DNA of 64,000 nucleotides. It comes from Anaerofilum sp. An201. Lineage in GTDB: Bacteria > Bacillota > Clostridia > Oscillospirales > Ruminococcaceae. A program made the position numbers and the translations under genes. The notes under the pieces are model-generated. The model was not told where the DNA came from, searched no databases, and saw only the letters and a program-made list of their open reading frames with translations. Below, piece after piece: positions 8,430 through 17,839 of this stretch; the stretch's first letter is position 1; each line of letters begins with the position of its first letter. The stretch covers positions 1 through 64,000 of the forward strand of contig NZ_NFJT01000007.1 of assembly GCF_002160015.1 (NCBI RefSeq), given 5' to 3'.

Positions 8430-9803
8430 TTATTCGCGGGTGACGTTGCGGATCCAGCGGCCGCTGAGGATGCGCGGCAGGCAGACGATGGCCTTGACGA
8501 TGTTGTCCGAGCGCATCAGGAAGAACACCACCGGCGCGCTCCAGTGCAGCACGAAGGCGGCCACCAGGCCCAGCGGCACCGCCTGCACCCACAAGAGCCC
8601 GCAGTCCAGCACAAAGTTGGTGTTGACGTCGCCGCCGCCGCGCAGCACGCCCACGATGGACACGCTGCCAAAGCCCATGATCGGCTCCATGCAGCCCAGG
8701 ATGGTGAGCAGGGTATAGGCGGTGGAGGCGGTCTCGGGGGTGACGTTGTAGATGGCAAGCACCGGGCCGCGCAAAAGCAGCAGCACACAGCCCGCGCAGA
8801 TGCTGAGGATCTCGCCCACAAAAATCAGGCTGTTGGCCACCCGCTGGGCCTCCCTCCTGCCCTGCCCGCTGCCGATGGTCTTGCCGCACAGCACGGCGGC
8901 GGCGTTGGCGATGCCGAAGGTGAACACGCTGCACAGCTGGTTCATCACGTTGGCGATGCTGGCGGCGGCCACGAAGGTCTGGCCCATGCGGCCGATGGTC
9001 ATGTTGATCATCGACATGCCCAGGCCCCACAGCAGTTCGTTGCCCACGATGGGCAGGCTGTTGCGCAGATAGTCGGCGCCCAGCCCGCCGCTGCCCAGCA
9101 GGATGCAGCGCGGGGTGAAGCGCACCTTCTTTTCGATACAGGTCATGTACACCAGCACGGCGCAGAACTCAAAGCCGCGGGCGATGACGGTGCCGATCGC
9201 GGCGCCCCGGATGCCGTAGGCCGGAAAGCCCAGCCTGCCGAAGATGAAGCAGTAGTTGAAAAAGACGTTGATGCAGAAGCTGCAGCTGTACACCGCCATG
9301 CTCACCTTCACCTGCTCCACCGCCCGCAGGCACATCAGGTAGCAGTTGGACACGCTGAACAGCACGAAGCTCAGCGACAGGGTTTTCAGATATTCGGCCG
9401 AGGCGGCGATGACCGGCTCTTCACTGGAAAAGATGCGCATCAGCGGCTCGGCGAAGAAAAATCCCGCAAGTGCGAACAGGGCGCTGGCGCACAGCACCAC
9501 CCGCACCGTGAGCGCGATGAGGCGGCGGATGCGCTCGGTGTCTCCCTTGCCCCAGTACTGGGCGATGAGGACGTTGGCGCCGCTGGCCAGCCCGAAGCCC
9601 AGGATGTTGAGGATGAAGAAGGGCTGTCCGCCCAGATTGGCCGCCGTGATGGCCAGGTCGCCCAGGCGGCCCAGCATGACGGTGTCCATCAGGTTCACGC
9701 CCAGGCTGATGATGTTCTGCGCCGCGATGGGCAGGCTGAGCGCCAGCATCGACAGATAAAAGCCGCGGTCGGCGCGGAAATGCTTTTGGAAAAAGGCTTG
9801 CAT
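8430..9803 (-). CDS. MATE-family multidrug/metabolite exporter, 457 aa
   Basis: Integral membrane antiporter with about twelve hydrophobic segments. The family hallmarks appear in both halves: LPIAAQNIISLGVNLMDTVM at the start, GLASGANVLIAQYWGKGD in the first half, then NSLPIVGNELLWGLGMS and GIANAAAVLCGKTIGSGQG in the second. Length is standard. MATE proteins export drugs or metabolites using Na+ or H+; the substrate is not predictable. ATG follows AAGGAGGAACC. A dispersed repeat separates it from folC upstream. Confidence 0.92.
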   Translation of the reverse strand: MQAFFQKHFRADRGFYLSMLALSLPIAAQNIISLGVNLMDTVMLGRLGDLAITAANLGGQPFFILNILGFGLASGANVLIAQYWGKGDTERIRRLIALTVRVVLCASALFALAGFFFAEPLMRIFSSEEPVIAASAEYLKTLSLSFVLFSVSNCYLMCLRAVEQVKVSMAVYSCSFCINVFFNYCFIFGRLGFPAYGIRGAAIGTVIARGFEFCAVLVYMTCIEKKVRFTPRCILLGSGGLGADYLRNSLPIVGNELLWGLGMSMINMTIGRMGQTFVAAASIANVMNQLCSVFTFGIANAAAVLCGKTIGSGQGRREAQRVANSLIFVGEILSICAGCVLLLLRGPVLAIYNVTPETASTAYTLLTILGCMEPIMGFGSVSIVGVLRGGGDVNTNFVLDCGLLWVQAVPLGLVAAFVLHWSAPVVFFLMRSDNIVKAIVCLPRILSGRWIRNVTRE

Positions 9804-9882
9804 GGTTCCTCCTTGTGTGGTGTGAAAAAAGACTGTGCGCGGCACTGGCTGCTTCAGCGGGGGAACGCCAATGGTACGGCCC

Positions 9883-9933
9883 GCCTTCCCCTGGCAGGGG
9901 AAGGCGCCCCGCAAGGGGGCGGATGAGGTCGAA
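9883..9933. repeat. Dispersed two-hairpin repeat, type A
   Basis: CTTCCCCTGG-CAGGGGAAG hairpin, then a GCGCCCC/GGGGGCG-like stem, then GGATGAGGTCGAA. It lies between folC and the MATE gene. Confidence 0.85.
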
Positions 9934-9995
9934 TCTTGCCCCGCGGGCGGCAGGCTTTTCGGCCGTGCGCGCGGCGCATACCGGCCGCTTTCCCC

Positions 9996-11273
<1,278 letters not shown>

Positions 11274-11339
11274 GAAAAACGCTCCTTTCAAAATACAGGC
11301 GGGCCGCGAAAGGCCCGCCTGTGGGTGGTTGTTGTGCCA

Positions 11340-11463
11340 TCGGCTTCCCCCTGGGGGAAGCGGCCGGTATGCGCCGCGCGCACGGCCGAAAGCCGCTGCC
11401 TGCGGGCAGACCCGACCTCATCCGCCCCCTTGCGGGGGCACCTTCCCCTGCCAGGGGAAGGCC
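11340..11463. repeat. Dispersed repeats: type B half and type A copy between valS and folC
   Basis: A CGGCTTCCCCCTGGGGGAAGC hairpin at about 11342-11361 is followed by a type A copy at 11413-11462 (CCTCATCCGCC, CCCCTTGCGGGGG stem, CTTCCCC/GGGGAAG). This fills the valS-folC gap. Confidence 0.8.
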
Positions 11464-11472
11464 TCGCCGGCG

Positions 11473-14172
11473 TCAGCCCATCGCCCGGATGGAATCGGCG
11501 ATCATGGCCAGCTTGTCGCGGCTCTTCTGCAGCTTCTGGCGGATGCCGTCCACCACCGCCGCCGGGGCCTTGTTCACAAAACCCTCGTTGGACAGCTGCT
11601 TTTCAAACATCGCGATCTCCTTCTCGGCGGCGGCCTGCTCCTTGTGCAGACGCGCCAGCTCCTTGTCGCGGTCGATCAGCTCCATCAGCGGGATGAAGCC
11701 GCGGGCCGAGTGGGTCACCACCTGCACCATACCGGCGGTCTCGCCCTCGTATTTGGGGGTGATGGTCACGTCGGTGGCAAAGGCGAACTTGGCCAGATAG
11801 CTCTTGCCCTTCTCGAAGGCCGCGCCGTCGGCGGTCTCCAGAATCAGGCTGGCGCGCTTGGCCGGGTGCACGTTCATCTCGGTGCGCACCGCGCGCACCG
11901 CCTTGATCAGGTCCACGATGCGGGTGAAGTCGGCCTCGTCGTCGGCAAAGGAGAAGGCGGGGTCGAACTCGGGCCATCTCTGGGTCATGATGGTCTCGGC
12001 GCTGCCGGGCAGGGCGCGGTAGATCTCCTCGGTGATGAAGGGCATGAACGGGTGCAGCAGCTTCAGCGCCTGGCTCAGCACATGCACCAGCACCTTGCGG
12101 GCGGTGTCGGCCTCGGCGGCGTTGTCGCTGTTCAGGCGCACCTTGGCGATCTCGATATACCAGTCGCAGTAGACGTCCCAGATGAAGTCCTGGATCTTCT
12201 GCGCGGCCAGGCCCAGCTCGAATTTGTCGAGGTTCTCGGTGACGTTCTTGGCCACCGTGTTCAGGCAGGACAGCACCCAGCGGTCGCTCAAATCGAGGGT
12301 GTCGGCGGCGGGCAGGCCGGCCTCGAAGCCCTCGGGCAGGTTCATCATCACAAAGCGGGCGGCGTTCCACAGCTTGTTGGCAAAGTTGCGGGCGGCGCGC
12401 ACTTTATCGTCCGAGAAGCGCATGTCGTTGCCGGGGGTGGAGCCCATCACCAGCGCCAGGCGCAGCGCGTCGGCGCCGTATTCGCGGATGACCTCCAGCG
12501 GGTCGATGCCGTTGCCCAGCGACTTGCTCATCTTGCGGCCCTGCGCGTCGCGCACCAGACCGTGGATGACCACCGTGTCGAACGGGGCCTGGCCGGTGTA
12601 TTCCAGCGCCGAGAAGATCATGCGGCTCACCCAGAAGGTGATGATGTCGTAGCCGGTCACCAGCGTGTTGGTGGGGTAGAAGTAGGCCAGGTCGTCGGTC
12701 TGCTCGGGCCAGCCCAGCGTGCTGAACGGCCACAGCGCGCTGGAGAACCAGGTGTCGAGGGTGTCGGGGTCCTGCTGCACCTTGCCGCCGCAGGCGGGGC
12801 AGGTGTCCAGATGCTCCACGCTCACATGCACCTTGCCGCAGTCGTCGCAGTAGTAGGCCGGGATGCGGTGGCCCCACCACAGCTGGCGGCTGATGCACCA
12901 GTCGCGGGTGTTCTCCATCCAGTGGAAATAGTGTTTGTCGAACCGCTCGGGCACAAAGCGGATCTCGCCCGAGCGCACCGCCTCGATGGCGGGACCGGCC
13001 AGCGGGACCATCCGCACGAACCACTGCTTGGACACCATCGGCTCGATGGTGGTGCCGCAGCGGTAGCAGACGCCCACCTCATGCTGCAGCGGCTCCACTT
13101 CCTTCAGGAAGCCGCCCGCCTTCAGATCCTCCACGATCGCCTTGCGGGCTTCCATCGTGGTCATGCCGGCGTATTTGCCGCAGTCGAGCACCTCCGGCTC
13201 GCCGGCGGCGGCGCGGCCGCTGGCAAACAGCTCGTCGGCGGCGGCCTTGTCGGCGGCGCCGGTCATTCTGCCGTCGTAGGTGAACACGCGCACCGAGGGC
13301 AGGCTGTGGCGCTGGCCCACCTCGTAGTCGTTGGGGTCGTGGGCGGGGGTGATCTTCACCACGCCGGTGCCCTTCTCCATGTCGGCGTGGTCGTCGCAGA
13401 CGATGGGGATCTCCTTGTTCAGCAGCGGCAGCACCACATGGCAGCCGTGCAGATGGGCATAGCGGGGGTCGGCGCCGTTGATGGCCACGGCGGTATCGCC
13501 CAGCATCGTCTCGGGGCGGGTGGTGGCCAGCTCCAGCATCTCGCCGGTCTCCTTCACCGGGTAGAGCAGATGCCAGAAGTTGCCGTCCTGGGTCTTGTAT
13601 TCCACCTCGGCGTCCGAGATGGAGGTGCGGCAGTGGGGGCACCAGTTGATCATGCGGTTGCCGCGGTAGATGAGGTCCTTGTCATACAGCTGCTTGAACA
13701 CCTTCAGCACGGCCCTGCTGCATCCCTCGTCCATCGTGAACCGCTCGCGGGTCCAGTCGCAGGAGGAGCCCAGCTTTTTCAGCTGCTCCACGATGCGGTT
13801 GCCGTACTGGTTCTTCCAGTCCCAGGCGCGCTCCAGGAAGCCCTCGCGGCCGAGGTTCTCTTTGGTGAGGCCCTCCTCCTTCAGCTTGGCCACCACCTTG
13901 GCCTCGGTGGCGATGGAGGCGTGGTCGGTGCCGGGCACCCACAGCGCGGCGTAGCCCTGCATGCGCTTGTGGCGGATGAGGATGTCCTGCCAGGTGTTGT
14001 CGATGGCGTGGCCCATGTGCAGCTGGCCGGTGACGTTTGGCGGGGGCATCACGATGGTATACGGCTCCTTGTCGGGGTCCGGCTGCGCGGTGAAGTAACC
14101 GCCCTCCATCCAGGACTGGTAGATCTTGTCCTCCACCTGGGCAGGGTCGTACAGCTTTTCCAGTTCTTTCAT
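11473..14172 (-). CDS. valS: Valyl-tRNA synthetase, 899 aa
   Basis: Class I synthetase charging tRNA-Val in the cytoplasm. The HIGH motif is HMGH at residues 52-55 inside PPPNVTGQLHMGHA, and the KMSKS motif is in RKMSKSLGNGIDP. The editing domain includes GVVKITPAHDPNDYEVG, zinc-type Cys pairs are present (VGVCYRCGT, CDDCGK, CPACGG), and a C-terminal coiled coil ends the chain (LMELIDRDKELARLHKEQAA). Length is normal. ATG follows AAAGGAGAGTGCGTACA. Expression should be under the T-box leader directly upstream. folC follows downstream. Confidence 0.97.
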   Translation of the reverse strand: MKELEKLYDPAQVEDKIYQSWMEGGYFTAQPDPDKEPYTIVMPPPNVTGQLHMGHAIDNTWQDILIRHKRMQGYAALWVPGTDHASIATEAKVVAKLKEEGLTKENLGREGFLERAWDWKNQYGNRIVEQLKKLGSSCDWTRERFTMDEGCSRAVLKVFKQLYDKDLIYRGNRMINWCPHCRTSISDAEVEYKTQDGNFWHLLYPVKETGEMLELATTRPETMLGDTAVAINGADPRYAHLHGCHVVLPLLNKEIPIVCDDHADMEKGTGVVKITPAHDPNDYEVGQRHSLPSVRVFTYDGRMTGAADKAAADELFASGRAAAGEPEVLDCGKYAGMTTMEARKAIVEDLKAGGFLKEVEPLQHEVGVCYRCGTTIEPMVSKQWFVRMVPLAGPAIEAVRSGEIRFVPERFDKHYFHWMENTRDWCISRQLWWGHRIPAYYCDDCGKVHVSVEHLDTCPACGGKVQQDPDTLDTWFSSALWPFSTLGWPEQTDDLAYFYPTNTLVTGYDIITFWVSRMIFSALEYTGQAPFDTVVIHGLVRDAQGRKMSKSLGNGIDPLEVIREYGADALRLALVMGSTPGNDMRFSDDKVRAARNFANKLWNAARFVMMNLPEGFEAGLPAADTLDLSDRWVLSCLNTVAKNVTENLDKFELGLAAQKIQDFIWDVYCDWYIEIAKVRLNSDNAAEADTARKVLVHVLSQALKLLHPFMPFITEEIYRALPGSAETIMTQRWPEFDPAFSFADDEADFTRIVDLIKAVRAVRTEMNVHPAKRASLILETADGAAFEKGKSYLAKFAFATDVTITPKYEGETAGMVQVVTHSARGFIPLMELIDRDKELARLHKEQAAAEKEIAMFEKQLSNEGFVNKAPAAVVDGIRQKLQKSRDKLAMIADSIRAMG

Positions 14173-14211
14173 TGTACGCACTCTCCTTTTCGTGTGGGGG
14201 CGGCGGGATAC

Positions 14212-14249
14212 AAAAAAGCCGCCCCATGATGTTGCAAACATGGGACGGC
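14212..14249 (-). terminator. T-box leader terminator ahead of valS
   Basis: GCCGTCCCATG pairs with CATGGGGCGGC, followed on the minus strand by six T residues. It lies between the T-box sequence and the valS ribosome site, as expected for a transcriptional T-box switch. Confidence 0.9.
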
Positions 14250-14478
14250 CTTGTTTCAAAACCGCGGTACCACCCAAATTGCGCCGTTCTTGCAGGAACA
14301 GCGCCCCTTGAAGCCCCGGTAACGGGGGGCCAGGACGGGAAGGGCTACTGGCATTTCACCCCTCCTGCTCCAAAGCGACCATGCCGCCTGTGCGCGGGCG
14401 GGGATCGCAGCGCCCCCCGCTCTCTGGACCGGCGCGTTTGGCCGGCGGCAACCTCTTTTTCACAGCATTTGCGATACC
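14212..14478 (-). ncRNA. T-box riboswitch (tRNA-Val sensing) controlling valS
   Basis: The minus strand at 14262-14275 reads GGGTGGTACCGCGG, the invariant T-box sequence that pairs with the tRNA acceptor end. It is followed by the terminator described separately. Upstream, AGAGAG is visible in stem I. The context GGTCGCTTTGGAG resembles the specifier region of known leaders and would put a GUC valine codon at 14377-14379. By family logic, uncharged tRNA-Val would stabilise the antiterminator and let valS be transcribed. The leader is about 270 bases from the promoter at 14483-14511. The specifier assignment is by eye. Confidence 0.93.
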
Positions 14479-14482
14479 TTTT

Positions 14483-14511
14483 ATAATACCGGGCAAAGCC
14501 GGATTTGTCAA
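14483..14511 (-). promoter_or_regulatory. Sigma-A promoter of the valS T-box leader
   Basis: Perfect TTGACA, 17-base spacer, TATTAT on the minus strand; starts immediately after the pfkA coding end. Confidence 0.88.
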
Positions 14512-14516
14512 CCGTT

Positions 14517-15593
14517 TCAGCCCAGGCAGATACCCATGCGGCGGGCGACGGTGATCATGTCGCAGCCCTCGGGCACCAGGCGGGTCTTGCCGGCCACGTC
14601 CTCCAGCTTGTTCTCGGTGACGGCGTGGTTCTTCATGGCCACGGCCACGCCGTAGCGCTCGTTCTCCACCAGCTTTGCGGCGTGTGCGCCGAACTGGGTG
14701 GACAGCACGCGGTCGTAGGCAGAGGGGCTGCCGCCGCGCTGCATATGGCCGGGCACACACACGCGGGTCTCGAAGCCGGTGGCGGCCTCGATCTGGCGGG
14801 CGATGCGGGCGGTGGCGGTGGTGTCGCCTGCCTTGGCGCGGCGGGCGGTCCACTCCTTGCGCTTCATGCGGGCCTCCTCGGTGTCGAAGGCGCCCTCGGC
14901 CACCGCCAGGATGGAGAAGGTCTTGCCCTGTTTGGCGCGCTTTTCCACGGCGGCGATGACGTTGTTGATGTCGTAGGGCAGCTCGGGCAGCAGGATGATG
15001 TCGGCGCCGCCCGCGATGCCGCTGTACAGGGTGAGCCAGCCAGCCTTGTTGCCCATGATCTCGATCACCATCACGCGGCGGTGGCTGGAGGCGGTGGTGT
15101 GGATGCGGTCGATCACCTCGGTGGCGATGTCCACGGCGGTGTGGAAGCCGAAGGTGACGTCGGTGCCCCAGATGTCGTTGTCGATGGTCTTGGGCAGGCC
15201 GATGATGTTCAGGCCCTCCTGGTGCAGCAGGTTCGCGGTTTTGTGGGTGCCGTTGCCGCCCAGGCACAAAAGGCAGTCCAGCTTCATTTCCTTATAGTTT
15301 TCCTTCATGGCGGCAACCTTGTCCACATTGTCCTCGCCCACCACGCGCATCAGCTTGAAGGGGGTGCGCTTGGTGCCCAGGATGGTGCCGCCGCGGGTGA
15401 GGATGCCGGAGAATTCGTGGGGCTGCATCACCCGCCACTCGCCGTTGATGAGGCCGGAATAGCCGTTGGCGATGCCCACGATCTCCACATCGTCGCCCAT
15501 GCGCTCGTACAGGGCTTTGGCCGCGCCGCGGATGGTTGCGTTCAGGCCGGGGCAATCGCCGCCGGAGGTCAGGATTCCTACACGTCTTTTCAT
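14517..15593 (-). CDS. pfkA: 6-phosphofructokinase, PfkA family, 358 aa
   Basis: Phosphorylates fructose-6-phosphate in glycolysis. The start LTSGGDCPGLNATIRG is the phosphate-donor loop; LCLGGNGTHKTANLL and LPKTIDNDIWGTD form the active site; IEIMGNKAGWL and PGHMQRGGSPSAYDR bind substrate. The donor-specifying positions equivalent to E. coli 104 and 124 read Gly and Lys, a mixture of the ATP-type (Gly/Gly) and PPi-type (Asp/Lys) patterns. Gly at 104 suggests ATP. The Asp of the usual GGDGS is Asn. At 358 residues it is longer than the classic 320. ATG follows GGAGGAGCAACG. Monocistronic. Confidence 0.93.
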   Translation of the reverse strand: MKRRVGILTSGGDCPGLNATIRGAAKALYERMGDDVEIVGIANGYSGLINGEWRVMQPHEFSGILTRGGTILGTKRTPFKLMRVVGEDNVDKVAAMKENYKEMKLDCLLCLGGNGTHKTANLLHQEGLNIIGLPKTIDNDIWGTDVTFGFHTAVDIATEVIDRIHTTASSHRRVMVIEIMGNKAGWLTLYSGIAGGADIILLPELPYDINNVIAAVEKRAKQGKTFSILAVAEGAFDTEEARMKRKEWTARRAKAGDTTATARIARQIEAATGFETRVCVPGHMQRGGSPSAYDRVLSTQFGAHAAKLVENERYGVAVAMKNHAVTENKLEDVAGKTRLVPEGCDMITVARRMGICLG

Positions 15594-15647
15594 CGTTGCT
15601 CCTCCATTTCCACCCTCCCCGCTCCCGGGAGGGTATACTATAAAATA

Positions 15648-15676
15648 AGAGTATTCTTCTTATGGCTCTTTGTCAA
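15648..15676 (-). promoter_or_regulatory. Probable promoter of pfkA
   Basis: Perfect TTGACA with a 17-base spacer to a weak TACTCT on the minus strand, about 55 bases ahead of the ATG; a GGGAGGG-type hairpin lies in the leader. Confidence 0.5.
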
Positions 15677-15735
15677 GAAAAGGCGCGGCCATACACCCCC
15701 GCCGAAAAATTTTTTTATTTTTTTGAAAATACCTG

Positions 15736-15764
15736 TTGACAAATGGCCCAAGGGTGGATATAAT
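15736..15764 (+). promoter_or_regulatory. Consensus sigma-A promoter of the tRNA-Gln/tRNA-Pro unit
   Basis: TTGACA, 17-base spacer, TATAAT: exact matches at both boxes, as expected for a stable RNA promoter. Confidence 0.92.
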
Positions 15765-15806
15765 ATAAAGCGCGGTAAGGACAGCGCACCGCAAATAACA
15801 CAGCAA

Positions 15807-15880
15807 TGGGGAATTGTGTAAGGGTAGCACGACAGACTCTGACTCTGTTTGTGAGGGTTCGAATCCTTCTTCCCCAACCA
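15807..15880 (+). tRNA. tRNA-Gln (anticodon CTG)
   Basis: 74 bases with encoded CCA. Acceptor TGGGGAA pairs with TTCCCCA. The anticodon arm is ACAGA-CTCTGAC-TCTGT, giving anticodon CTG, and the T-loop is GGTTCGAATCC. Confidence 0.95.
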
Positions 15881-15917
15881 TGATGGCAGCAGCAAACCGC
15901 TGCTGCCATTTTCATAC

Positions 15918-15993
15918 CGGGGTATAGCGCAGTTGGTAGCGCGCTGCGTTCGGGACGCAGAGGCCGAGAGTTCGAGTCTCTCTACTCCGACCA
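15918..15993 (+). tRNA. tRNA-Pro (anticodon CGG)
   Basis: 76 bases with encoded CCA. Acceptor CGGGGTA pairs with TACTCCG (one G-T pair). The anticodon arm is CTGCG-TTCGGGA-CGCAG, giving anticodon CGG. A 25-base copy of its 3' end recurs at 16129-16153. Confidence 0.95.
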
Positions 15994-15997
15994 GAAA

Positions 15998-16026
15998 GCA
16001 CCGATCTACAGGATCGGTGCTTTTTT
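15998..16026 (+). terminator. Terminator of the tRNA unit
   Basis: GCACCGATC / GATCGGTGC stem followed by six T residues. Confidence 0.88.
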
Positions 16027-16055
16027 GTTTTGTGCACCGCATCTATGGTTTTCGC

Positions 16056-16153
16056 AGAGAGACTCGAACTCATCGCCGCCAGGCGATTTCAGATCCCTCG
16101 CCCTCGATCCTGCGCGAAGCGCGCAGGATCGAGTCTCTCTACTCCGACCAGAA
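16056..16153. repeat. Duplicated and inverted tRNA-Pro 3'-end fragments (candidate attachment-site scar)
   Basis: Positions 16129-16153 repeat 25 bases of the tRNA-Pro 3' end plus its flank (15972-15996) exactly. Positions 16056-16070 are a 15-base inverted copy of 15969-15983. A perfect hairpin with GATCCTGCGC arms lies between. Duplicated tRNA 3' ends mark tRNA-targeting integrative elements; only about 130 bases remain between the copies. Confidence 0.6.
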
Positions 16154-16156
16154 CAA

Positions 16157-16199
16157 AACAACGGCACTTCGTCAAAAATACGAAGTGCCGTTGTTTTTT
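16157..16199 (+). terminator. Second terminator downstream of the tRNA scar
   Basis: AACAACGGCACTTCGT pairs with its exact complement across a 7-base loop, followed by TTTTTT. Confidence 0.85.
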
Positions 16200-16238
16200 G
16201 TGTTTTGTGTTGTGCTTTTCAGCGTGTCTTATGGCACT

Positions 16239-16787
16239 TTATGGCGCAGCAATTGCAGAGTAACTGCAGAGTACCGCCGCGCCCGCCATGATGGTGGAAT
16301 AGCTGGAACCGTTGCTCATCTGGAACTTCTGAAGCCCGACGGGGATGGTGTACATGAAGTCGCGGCTCAGATATGTCTTGGGATTGATGTAGTCGTTCCA
16401 GCTGCTGGTGAATTGCAGAAGCGTGACCGTCAGCAAAGTGGGCTTGATCTGAGGAAGTATGATCTGCCCGAACACACGGAACTGGCTGGCTCCGTCTATG
16501 ATAGCCGATTCAGACAGCGACCGCGGCACCGACATGAATGCCTGACGCATCAGGAATACGCTGAACACTTCAAACATGGCCGGAAGGATCAGCGCAGAAT
16601 GCGTGTTGGACATGTGCAGCGTCTGGAACAGCAGGTATTTCGGAACCAGGAGCACCTGGTTCGGAACCATCATCGTGGCAAGATAATAGGGCAGGCGCAC
16701 CTTCAGCTGAAAGCCGGTGCACTCCCCCTTTTCATCATAGAGATTGCCGAAGCCCTCTTCGCAAATAATGTATTTTTCAAATAACAC
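16239..16787 (-). pseudogene. Chimeric remnant: DUF6379-like start joined to the middle of a MalG-type sugar permease
   Basis: The first 35 or so codons, after a GTG with GAAAGGAGC ahead, resemble the start of DUF6379 / C-glycoside-deglycosidase beta-subunit proteins (FEKYIICEEGF, GFQLKVRLPYY). The chain then runs without a break into the interior of a carbohydrate ABC permease: VPNQVLLVPKYLLF, the EAA loop SLSESAIIDGASQFRVFGQI, then FTSSWNDYINP. The permease's first spans and its usual C-terminal tail are missing; the chain ends abruptly in SYSAIAAP. I read it as a deletion scar between two genes of a lost glycoside-use operon. The DUF assignment is from memory of the family and is less sure than the permease part. 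Confidence 0.7.
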
Positions 16788-16936
16788 CCTGTTTGCGCTC
16801 CTTTCTGCCAATGTACTCTCTGTAAGCGGCCGCTGTACAGGTTCCTTGTCTTTATTATGCACCCTGTGCCGTTTGTTTTCATCCGCGCCCTGCGCAATCC
16901 GGAAAGGATTTCCGCAAGCGGTTTCGGCACGTGAAA

Positions 16937-16960
16937 TTTGTTGCGTTTTGCCGCAACAAA
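16937..16960. promoter_or_regulatory. Palindromic operator candidate ahead of the RpiR gene
   Basis: TTTGTTGCG and its exact complement CGCAACAAA are separated by six bases, 19 bases ahead of the regulator ATG and in the divergent gap with the transporter remnant. It is likely the regulator's own binding site. Confidence 0.5.
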
Positions 16961-16978
16961 CCAAAAAGGAGTTGGACC

Positions 16979-17770
16979 ATGGACATTCTGACAAAGCTGA
17001 TCTGCGTATACAACAACAAAAGCGAGAGCGCCAACGGCGCTCTCGCCAAGCAGTTTCTCATGCATTTGAATGAGATCCCCCGCCTATCGATCTATGAGCT
17101 TGCAGACCTGTGCTACACCTCCACCACGGCCATCAGCCGATTTGTGCGCAGGTTGGAATACGAAAATTTCCACCAGTTCAAGAGCGTGCTTTCCGCAACG
17201 CTGAATTACTATCCGCAGTACAACAGAAAAATGCCGCTTTTCAAAGCGGAACCGCAGGAGGGGATGATCGCGTGTTATACCAATCTGCTGTGCAGCCAGC
17301 TGCAGAATTTTTCGCAGCGCATCCCGCTGGAAATGCTGGACCGGTTCGTCCAAGAGATCGCCCGGGCAGACCAGCTGATCCTTGTCTCCCCGGCTTCGTT
17401 CGGATTTGAAGCATTCCAGTACGACCTTGCGGTTCACGGAAAGCGCACGCTGTTTTCGGACAATCTGACCGATTCTTTCCAGGATCTCCGGCAGGCAGGG
17501 AGCAGCAGCTTCCTCCTCTTTCTTCTCACAGCGGAACGGGAATCGCGAAGAATGGAAACGCTTTTGCACGCAGCGAAGGAACGCGGGGCCGTGATCGGCA
17601 TCGTTTCACGCGAGCAGTTCAACCTGCCGGGACGGTATACGGATCTGCGGATCTCGTATGAGAGCACAGGGACCGATATGGACGACCGCCTGCTGGCATA
17701 CTGGATGGATCTTCTGATCATCCGGTACCGGCAGTGGTTTATCGACGGACACGGGCAGCCGGGGAAATAG
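16979..17770 (+). CDS. MurR/RpiR-family transcriptional regulator, 263 aa
   Basis: DNA-binding sugar-phosphate sensor. The N-terminal 80 residues hold the RpiR helix-turn-helix (IYELADLCYTSTTAISRFVR, then FHQFKSVL). Residues about 110-240 form a weak SIS domain (RADQLILVSPASFGFEAFQYD, then FLLFLLTAERESRRMETLLH). The family represses or activates nearby sugar genes in response to sugar phosphates. Here the likely target, the divergent permease gene, is a wreck, so the regulator may be an orphan. ATG follows AAAAAGGAG. Its codon use is visibly less GC-rich than its neighbours, fitting transfer with the scar next to tRNA-Pro. Confidence 0.85.
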   Translation: MDILTKLICVYNNKSESANGALAKQFLMHLNEIPRLSIYELADLCYTSTTAISRFVRRLEYENFHQFKSVLSATLNYYPQYNRKMPLFKAEPQEGMIACYTNLLCSQLQNFSQRIPLEMLDRFVQEIARADQLILVSPASFGFEAFQYDLAVHGKRTLFSDNLTDSFQDLRQAGSSSFLLFLLTAERESRRMETLLHAAKERGAVIGIVSREQFNLPGRYTDLRISYESTGTDMDDRLLAYWMDLLIIRYRQWFIDGHGQPGK

Positions 17771-17839
17771 TCTCCGGAGCATGCGCCGAAGCGGACGCGG
17801 AAATACGGCCTGCCGCATCCGGCGAACAATGCGGCCGCG

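Noticed and set aside
16025-16291. Short plus-strand frames over the tRNA scar
   Set aside because: They read through terminators and tRNA fragments and have no ribosome sites.
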